From contig CP070810.1 in assembly GCA_020343755.1 (NCBI GenBank), forward strand, positions 1,021,410 through 1,032,189: DNA of 10,780 nt, read 5' to 3'. The position numbers and the translations under genes were made by a program. The notes beneath the pieces are model-generated. The model had not been told where the DNA came from, did no database searches, and worked only from the letters and a program-made list of their open reading frames with translations. Positions 6,836 to 10,780 of this stretch are shown piece after piece; the stretch's first letter is position 1; every line of letters begins with the position of its first letter. This DNA comes from Dehalococcoidia bacterium. GTDB lineage: Bacteria; Chloroflexota; Dehalococcoidia; Dehalococcoidales; E44-bin46.

Positions 6836-7336
6836 ATGGATGTACTCAAACTCAAAGTTAATGGTCGTAATTATGAGGTAGAGACTGATCCCGCTACTAC
6901 TCTGCTTGAGGTTCTGAGAGACAAGCTTTTCATCACCGGACCTAAGGTGGGCTGCAATACTGGAGACTGTGGGGCCTGTTCGGTTTTACTCGATGGTCGG
7001 CTGGTTAAATCCTGCATTACCAATGCCTTTATTACTGACGGATGTGAAGTTATCACCGTTGAAGGGCTAGCGGAACCGGGTGAACTGCACCCCTTGCAGA
7101 AGGCATTCTATGAACACTACGCGGCGCAGTGCGGCTTTTGCACACCTGGGATGCTCATGGCCGCCAAGGCCCTGTTGGATGAGAATCCAAATCCAACACG
7201 GGAAGAAATCAAGGAGGCGCTAGCCGGTAATCTATGTCGTTGTACCGGCTATGTTAAGATCATTGAGGCAATAATGGCGGCTGCCCAGGAACTAAGAGAG
7301 AAAAGAAGCATGATAGCTAGGAAGGAGGTAAGCTGA
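6836..7336 (+). CDS. Molybdenum hydroxylase 2Fe-2S subunit (CoxS/NdhS type)
   Basis: This 166-residue electron-transfer subunit has two domains. The N-terminal plant-ferredoxin-like domain carries Cys40, Cys45, Cys48 (GCNTGDCGAC) and Cys60. The C-terminal helical [2Fe-2S]-binding domain carries Cys99, Cys102 (CGFC) and Cys134, Cys136 (CRC). All eight cluster ligands are therefore present. Length is normal for the family. ATG 6836 follows AAGGGA by 7 bases. The stop TGA (7334-7336) overlaps the next ATG by one base, which implies translational coupling. In the assembled enzyme it sits between the molybdopterin subunit and the FAD subunit; it is cytoplasmic, with no export signal. Confidence 0.95.
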   Translation: MDVLKLKVNGRNYEVETDPATTLLEVLRDKLFITGPKVGCNTGDCGACSVLLDGRLVKSCITNAFITDGCEVITVEGLAEPGELHPLQKAFYEHYAAQCGFCTPGMLMAAKALLDENPNPTREEIKEALAGNLCRCTGYVKIIEAIMAAAQELREKRSMIARKEVS

Positions 7337-8685
7337 TGGCATTCAAGGTCATCGGCAAGAGTGAAAAGCGCTACGACGGGCTGGCTCATGTAATCGGGGA
7401 AACTAAGTATGTAGATGATATTTTCATTCCTGGGACTTTGATGGTTAAAGTCTTGCGAAGCCCGGTGGATAAAGGGAAAGTCCGCCACCTTGATATCTCC
7501 AACGCCGAGAGCTTTCCCGGTGTAGCAGGCATTATTACCCCAGAAGATGTACCAAATAAATACCAAGACCAGCCTGTCCTCGCTTCATCTATCCGCTACA
7601 AGGGGGAGCCCATCGTTGCCGTAGCTGCGGTAGATGAAGATACTGCCCTGGAAGCTATCTCTAAAATCAAGCTTGACATTGAGGAAGAAGAAGCCGTGTT
7701 TGATCCTCTGGAAGCGATGAAGGCTGGAGCCCCGAAGGTGCGACCTGAGGGTAATCTTTATATGTATGGTAAGTATCCATGTCGGAGAGTTGTCTTTGGT
7801 AATATAGAGGCTGGTTTCAAAGAGGCGGACTACATAATTGAGGGAGAATATTTCCACCCGACACTGGAGCACGCTCCTATAGAACCATGGGCCAGTCTGG
7901 CAGTTCCTGGAGCCGACGGTAGACTTACTGTTTACTCAATGTGCCAGTCACTGCACCTAACCTTGGGCTGGCTTGCTGACGTGCTGCATATGGAGCCGGA
8001 TGATATAAGATTCATTAAATGGGCGTGGCGAACCCGACAGCGTGGTAGTACCAGCCTCAGCGACCTTAAATATATCGGTGGCATCATTGGCGGCTCTTTT
8101 GGCGCTAAATGGGATATTCAGGCTGACCACATTCCGGCCATTCTAGCCCTAAAGATAGGTCGGCCTGTCAAGTGGCGCTGGACACGGGAGGAAGACTTAC
8201 AATACTCCATCTACCGGGGTGCCTGGCATGTCAAAATCAAGGACGGGGTCAAGAAGGACGGTCACATTGTAGCCCGCCAGATAAGAAGCATCCGTGATGC
8301 TGGAGCATACACCACTTTTAATGCTTATGTGGTAGAAAAACACTGTTGGGTGGCAAGTGGCCCCTACTTTATTCCTAATGTCCACGTTGAAGGTTACTGT
8401 GTCTATACCAATAAGCCACCAGCTGGCGCTATGCGTGGCTTTGGTATTACCCCAAGGACCTTTGCTATTGAGGTGCAGATGAATAGAATCGCTTCACAGA
8501 TAGGCATAGATCCATGGGAACTCCGCTTCATTAATGCCTATCGCCAGGGTGATCAAACACCCACAAGACGAGACTTGGATAGCGTTTACCTGATTGAGAC
8601 AATGCAGGCACTGGCCAAGAAAGCTGGTGTTAAACTGCCAGATAGATTAATGTCAATGACCTCAGCGGAAAGGGGCAATAAATGA
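7336..8685 (+). CDS. Molybdopterin subunit, N-terminal half (NdhL-like)
   Basis: A 449-residue protein covering the first half of the CoxL/XdhA molybdopterin subunit. The a/b hammerhead domain spans about 14-115 (KRYDGLAHVIGETKYVDDI, then IRYKGEPIVAVAA). The first Mo-cofactor domain follows, with MCQSLH (202-207), IGGSFGAK (251-258) and AMRGFG (365-370). The AYxCSFR loop of form I CO dehydrogenase is absent, arguing against CO as substrate. An excellent AAGGAGGT precedes ATG 7336. The protein stops where one-piece CoxL proteins continue into the second Mo domain, which is encoded by the next gene with a 4-base ATGA overlap. Residues 229-245 are a 17-residue in-frame insertion relative to the canonical spacing, bounded in the DNA by TTAAAT at both ends. 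The split and sizes resemble E. barkeri NdhL, about 50 kDa. The substrate is unknown; a heterocycle or aldehyde hydroxylation is inferred. Confidence 0.9.
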   Translation: MAFKVIGKSEKRYDGLAHVIGETKYVDDIFIPGTLMVKVLRSPVDKGKVRHLDISNAESFPGVAGIITPEDVPNKYQDQPVLASSIRYKGEPIVAVAAVDEDTALEAISKIKLDIEEEEAVFDPLEAMKAGAPKVRPEGNLYMYGKYPCRRVVFGNIEAGFKEADYIIEGEYFHPTLEHAPIEPWASLAVPGADGRLTVYSMCQSLHLTLGWLADVLHMEPDDIRFIKWAWRTRQRGSTSLSDLKYIGGIIGGSFGAKWDIQADHIPAILALKIGRPVKWRWTREEDLQYSIYRGAWHVKIKDGVKKDGHIVARQIRSIRDAGAYTTFNAYVVEKHCWVASGPYFIPNVHVEGYCVYTNKPPAGAMRGFGITPRTFAIEVQMNRIASQIGIDPWELRFINAYRQGDQTPTRRDLDSVYLIETMQALAKKAGVKLPDRLMSMTSAERGNK

Positions 8686-9689
8686 AGAAAAAAGGTATCG
8701 GCATTGCCGTTGAGTGTTATCCCACTGGAGCCAGCAAAGGTGGCGATATAAGCCAGGCTATGGTCAAAATCAAATCAGACGGCTCGGTGAACCTATATTT
8801 TGGTTCCCCCGACCTTGGCCAGGGATGCCAAACCGTGATGGCCCAAGTGGCGGCTGAAGAACTGGGAGTCAGGTACGATCAGGTGAGGGTGTACAACCGA
8901 GATAGTGATAATACCCCATATTCATTTGGCACCGGTGCCAGCCGGGTGACGTTTTGCGATAGTAATGCCATTGCTCAGGCGTGTAGAGAAGCGAGAGCAA
9001 TTCTCTTCGAGGTGGTCGCTCCTGACCTTAAGGCGTCCCCCGAGGAACTCGTAGCGGCTGACGGAGCTATCTTTGTTCGAGACGACCCTAAGCGCAGTGT
9101 ACCCATCGGTCGTGCGGCTTTTAAGGCAATCCATGTTATGCGGAAGCTGGTGGTTGGGCGTGGGTCTTATATGCGCGCTGTCTCCGAACCAGACCCAGAA
9201 ACTGGGGCCTGCGACCCCTTTTGCACCCTCGCCTGGGGTGCAGTATTGGCAGAGGTTGAGGTGGATACCGAAACCGGCGAGGTTGATGTACTTAGGCTCA
9301 TCTGCATCTATGATGTAGGCAGGGCAATCAACCCGCTCCTTATAGAGGGCCAGATTGAAGGTGGTGCCGTGATGGGGATGGGGGCTGCCCTTATTGAGAA
9401 TCTCTACCCCTACTATCCCTCATCGGACTGGGTTCCCCGGACACTAGGAGAATATGTTATCCCCACGGCAATGGATATTCCAGATATCGAGGAGGAAATC
9501 CTAGAATGTCCCTCGACAGAAAATGTCTATGGAGTCAAGGGGATAGGAGAGATGACAGCAAATGCTCCTAGCCCGGCTATTGTTAATGCCATTCACGATG
9601 CCATCGGCATCTGGTTCTATGAGCTTCCGGTGACGCCGGAGAAAGTGCTTAAGGCACTGGAAGAGAACGCTTTATCCGAGTCTAAATAA
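8682..9689 (+). CDS. Molybdopterin subunit, C-terminal half (NdhM-like)
   Basis: A 335-residue protein equal to the second Mo-cofactor domain of CoxL/XdhA. It opens at GIGIAVE and carries DLGQG (44-48), GTGASR (83-88), the GRAINP/IEGQIEGG stretch (213-228) and KGIGE (286-290), whose Glu290 corresponds to the catalytic base of the family. The start overlaps the stop of the upstream half (ATGA, 8682-8685), with GGAAAGGGG just upstream, so both halves should be made in equal amounts. Together they total 784 residues, a normal single-chain length, so no sequence is lost at the split. The layout matches NdhM of E. barkeri nicotinate dehydrogenase, about 37 kDa. A recent nonsense split of a CoxL gene is the alternative, less likely given a dedicated ribosome binding site and a clean domain boundary. 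Confidence 0.9.
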   Translation: MKKKGIGIAVECYPTGASKGGDISQAMVKIKSDGSVNLYFGSPDLGQGCQTVMAQVAAEELGVRYDQVRVYNRDSDNTPYSFGTGASRVTFCDSNAIAQACREARAILFEVVAPDLKASPEELVAADGAIFVRDDPKRSVPIGRAAFKAIHVMRKLVVGRGSYMRAVSEPDPETGACDPFCTLAWGAVLAEVEVDTETGEVDVLRLICIYDVGRAINPLLIEGQIEGGAVMGMGAALIENLYPYYPSSDWVPRTLGEYVIPTAMDIPDIEEEILECPSTENVYGVKGIGEMTANAPSPAIVNAIHDAIGIWFYELPVTPEKVLKALEENALSESK

Positions 9690-9740
9690 CGATATCTGGA
9701 AAAGTAGGCTTTCACCAATAGCTTTGGGTTACAATATTTA

Positions 9741-9821
9741 ATGATGATATCAGCATTACTTCTGGCGGCAGGCAGGGCAATACGTATGGGCAGGCCGATT
9801 CCGGAGAAACTATCATCATAG
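9741..9821 (+). pseudogene. Relic of a MocA/MobA-like nucleotidyltransferase start
   Basis: A 26-residue frame reads MMISALLLAAGRAIRMGRP and stops soon after. LLLAAGxxxRMG is the nucleotide-binding signature at the N-terminus of MobA-like NTP transferases such as MocA, which makes the cytosine dinucleotide form of molybdopterin used by bacterial Mo hydroxylases. The rest of a roughly 200-residue protein is missing. It follows the Mo hydroxylase operon, the expected place for such a gene. No good ribosome binding site is visible. Confidence 0.55.
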
Positions 9822-10210
9822 AAGATATACAAACTGGCGAAAAGGAAATCCTAGCCAGTACCAAACAGGTATATCCCGGCCCGCATACTCCCAGATACTC
9901 TTTTAGCCCCAAGGGCATTGATTTTGGAATTCGGGCAATAGATAAAGGGGCATCGACAGAACTTCTCGTGGTTGATGAGCTCGGTCATCTAGAACTCCGT
10001 GGTGAGGGTTTTGTTAGGGCTCTCGAACTAATCAGGGCGGACAAAGTAAAGAACTGTATTCTGGTTATACGGAATGGCTTACTGACCGTTTTTCTACCTC
10101 GGTTGCCCACCACGCCATTAGTCTTTGAAGTCACTCAAAGCAGCCGTAATCAGCTCCCCCAGGATATAGGCTCTACCCTACTTAACAGATTCGCTAGCAA
10201 AGAGTGTTGA
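9803..10210 (+). pseudogene. Relic of a THEP1-type nucleoside-triphosphatase lacking its P-loop
   Basis: The frame gives 135 residues to TGA 10210. It contains the Walker B segment LLVVDELGHLELRGEGF (residues 54-70) and a tail VFEVTQSSRNQLPQDI, both typical of NTPase_1/THEP1 proteins. The preceding GETIIIEDIQTGEKEILAS also fits. The 40-50 N-terminal residues with the Walker A P-loop are absent. The frame is open back to a TAG at about 9719 but has no start codon before GTG 9968, which lies inside Walker B. It overlaps the MocA-like relic in another frame, so the two genes were probably joined by one deletion near 9795-9805. The product would not be functional. Confidence 0.6.
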
Positions 10211-10237
10211 AGCCCTGCTAGGTACTTTCAGAGCAAA

Positions 10238-10267
10238 TTGACAGTTACCTAAATTAGGGAATAGGAT
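10238..10267 (+). promoter_or_regulatory. Candidate promoter of the MoaD-like gene
   Basis: A perfect TTGACA (10238-10243), an 18-base spacer and TAGGAT (10262-10267) lie in the gap after the NTPase relic. Transcription would start near 10274, about 50 bases before ATG 10327. This would let the sulfur-carrier gene be expressed independently of the hydroxylase operon. Confidence 0.4.
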
Positions 10268-10326
10268 AGAGCTAAATTCTAGAGTGAGTTAATCAATAAA
10301 CTATAGAAAGGAGTTTGCCCAGACTC

Positions 10327-10596
10327 ATGAAGATAAAAGTGACTTTCTATTTTGGGCTGGGCGACCTATTCGGCAAAAAGACCAGAGATATTGAGCTCCG
10401 GGATGGTGTCAGTATTAAGGACGTGCTGCGGCAATTATGTGACTCAGAAGAGCGCCACTGTGCCCTGTTTAATGTTACTGGCTCAATCAATCCTCTTGTT
10501 AACATTTTGAAGAACGGTAAAACTATCGGCGATCTCAATCATATTCTCAAAGAGGGGGACTGGATAGACGTAGTGCCTGGTATAGGTGGCGGCTAA
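10327..10596 (+). CDS. MoaD/ThiS-family sulfur carrier protein
   Basis: An 89-residue ubiquitin-fold protein ending IDVVPGIGGG; the terminal Gly-Gly is the site of adenylation and thiocarboxylation in MoaD and ThiS. The beta-grasp pattern is clear: MKIKVTFYFGLGDLFGKK, IELRDGVSIKDVLRQLC, and VNILKNGKTIGDLNHILKEG. Length is usual for MoaD. MoaD delivers sulfur to molybdopterin during cofactor synthesis, so its position beside a Mo hydroxylase makes sense, although a tungsten-cofactor or other sulfur-transfer role is possible. ATG 10327 lies 13 bases after AAGGAG (10308-10313), a little far. The in-frame TTG at 10315 is only one base away and unlikely as a start. It stands between relics and is apparently intact. 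Confidence 0.88.
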   Translation: MKIKVTFYFGLGDLFGKKTRDIELRDGVSIKDVLRQLCDSEERHCALFNVTGSINPLVNILKNGKTIGDLNHILKEGDWIDVVPGIGGG

Positions 10597-10630
10597 CAAA
10601 CTTTCAAACTTAACAGTTATCACATCTGGA

Positions 10631-10654
10631 CAGCTTCTAAGCTGGTTTTGTCTT
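10631..10654 (+). terminator. Terminator-like hairpin after the MoaD-like gene
   Basis: CAGCTT-CT-AAGCTG (10631-10644) followed by GTTTTGTCTT. The stem is effectively 5 bp with a 4-base loop and the T-run is interrupted, so it is a modest match to an intrinsic terminator, placed 35 bases after the stop codon. Confidence 0.4.
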
Positions 10655-10656
10655 CA

Positions 10657-10689
10657 TGGAGCGGAAGACGAGATTCGAACTCGCGACCT
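10657..10689 (-). other. 3' fragment of a tRNA-Gly gene (possible attachment-site scar)
   Basis: The minus strand reads from AGGTCGCGAG through the T-loop TTCGAAT and stem CTCGT to the acceptor strand CTTCCGC, discriminator T and CCA. The T-stem pairs GCGAG with CTCGT. The U73 discriminator and this T-arm fit bacterial tRNA-Gly. The 5' half (acceptor GCGGAAG, D-arm, anticodon arm) is not present upstream on that strand, so it is not a working tRNA. Such 3' ends are what integrases duplicate when elements insert into tRNA genes. Confidence 0.7.
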
Positions 10690-10725
10690 CTCTACCCCAT
10701 CCTAGGAGAAAGGAGTTAAAGAATC

Positions 10726-10780
10726 ATGGCTGAGGACTTAGTTAATGCATTAGCCGATTTGAAGGAACAAGAGGCCCTAG
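10726..10780 (+). CDS. Probable corrinoid (B12)-binding protein, first 18 codons, runs off the right edge
   Basis: ATG 10726 follows AAGGAG by 10 bases and opens MAEDLVNALADLKEQEAL before the window ends. This resembles the N-terminal helix of methyltransferase cognate corrinoid proteins (MtbC/MttC type), which start with an acidic M-x-E-x-L run and carry B12 with a DxHxxG motif further on. Only 18 residues are visible, so the call rests on a short match. It would be separated from the MoaD gene by the hairpin and tRNA fragment. Confidence 0.4.
   Translation, partial: MAEDLVNALADLKEQEAL

Noticed and set aside
5973..9689. Aerobic CO dehydrogenase (coxMSL)
   Set aside because: The AYxCSFR active-site loop is absent (AMRGFG instead) and the large subunit is split, so cox gene symbols are not justified.
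10657..10689. Functional tRNA-Gly gene
   Set aside because: Only T-arm, acceptor 3' strand and CCA are present; D-arm, anticodon arm and 5' acceptor strand are missing.

Overview
The window looks like a chromosomal segment of an anaerobic bacterium. A deep-branching Chloroflexota (Dehalococcoidia-like) is my best guess, from the gene mix: a CoxM/CoxS/CoxL-type molybdenum hydroxylase, a corrinoid-protein start, an M20/UPF0261 pair and a C25 lipoprotein. This is inference from family content; no marker gene is present. Shine-Dalgarno sites are strong and purine-rich throughout. Intact operons alternate with truncated genes and relics, so this looks like a rearranged accessory region.

Left edge (1-1366, minus strand): the N-terminal 455 residues of a secreted lipoprotein of the gingipain (peptidase C25) type, cut by the window edge and served by a good sigma70-type promoter at about 1511-1538. 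A roughly 720-base spacer with no convincing gene separates it from a plus-strand operon (2089-4945). That operon holds a complete M20-like metallohydrolase with altered active-site residues, a complete UPF0261/Tm-1-like protein, and the first ~40 codons of a sugar-type ABC transporter ATPase that breaks off just before its Walker A motif. A near-perfect palindrome follows the stop of the broken gene.

Middle (4946-5972): a small zinc-ribbon gene on the minus strand, then about 675 bases without an intact gene. This stretch holds a possible group II intron domain V/VI relic, a promoter with an inverted repeat in its spacer, and a terminator-like hairpin.

Right half (5973-9689): a compact four-gene operon for a molybdenum hydroxylase: FAD subunit, 2Fe-2S subunit, and a molybdopterin subunit encoded as two tightly coupled genes (449 + 335 aa). 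The gene order and split match nicotinate dehydrogenase NdhFSLM of Eubacterium barkeri better than a one-piece CoxL. The CO dehydrogenase signature AYxCSFR is absent, so the substrate is probably a heterocycle or aldehyde, not CO. Electrons would pass from Mo through two 2Fe-2S clusters to FAD.

Right edge (9690-10780): relics of two further genes fused by deletion (a MocA/MobA-like nucleotidyltransferase start and a THEP1-type NTPase lacking its P-loop), an intact MoaD/ThiS-like sulfur carrier with its own candidate promoter, a terminator-like hairpin, a 33-base 3' fragment of a tRNA-Gly on the minus strand (an integration-scar signature), and the first 18 codons of a probable corrinoid-binding protein.
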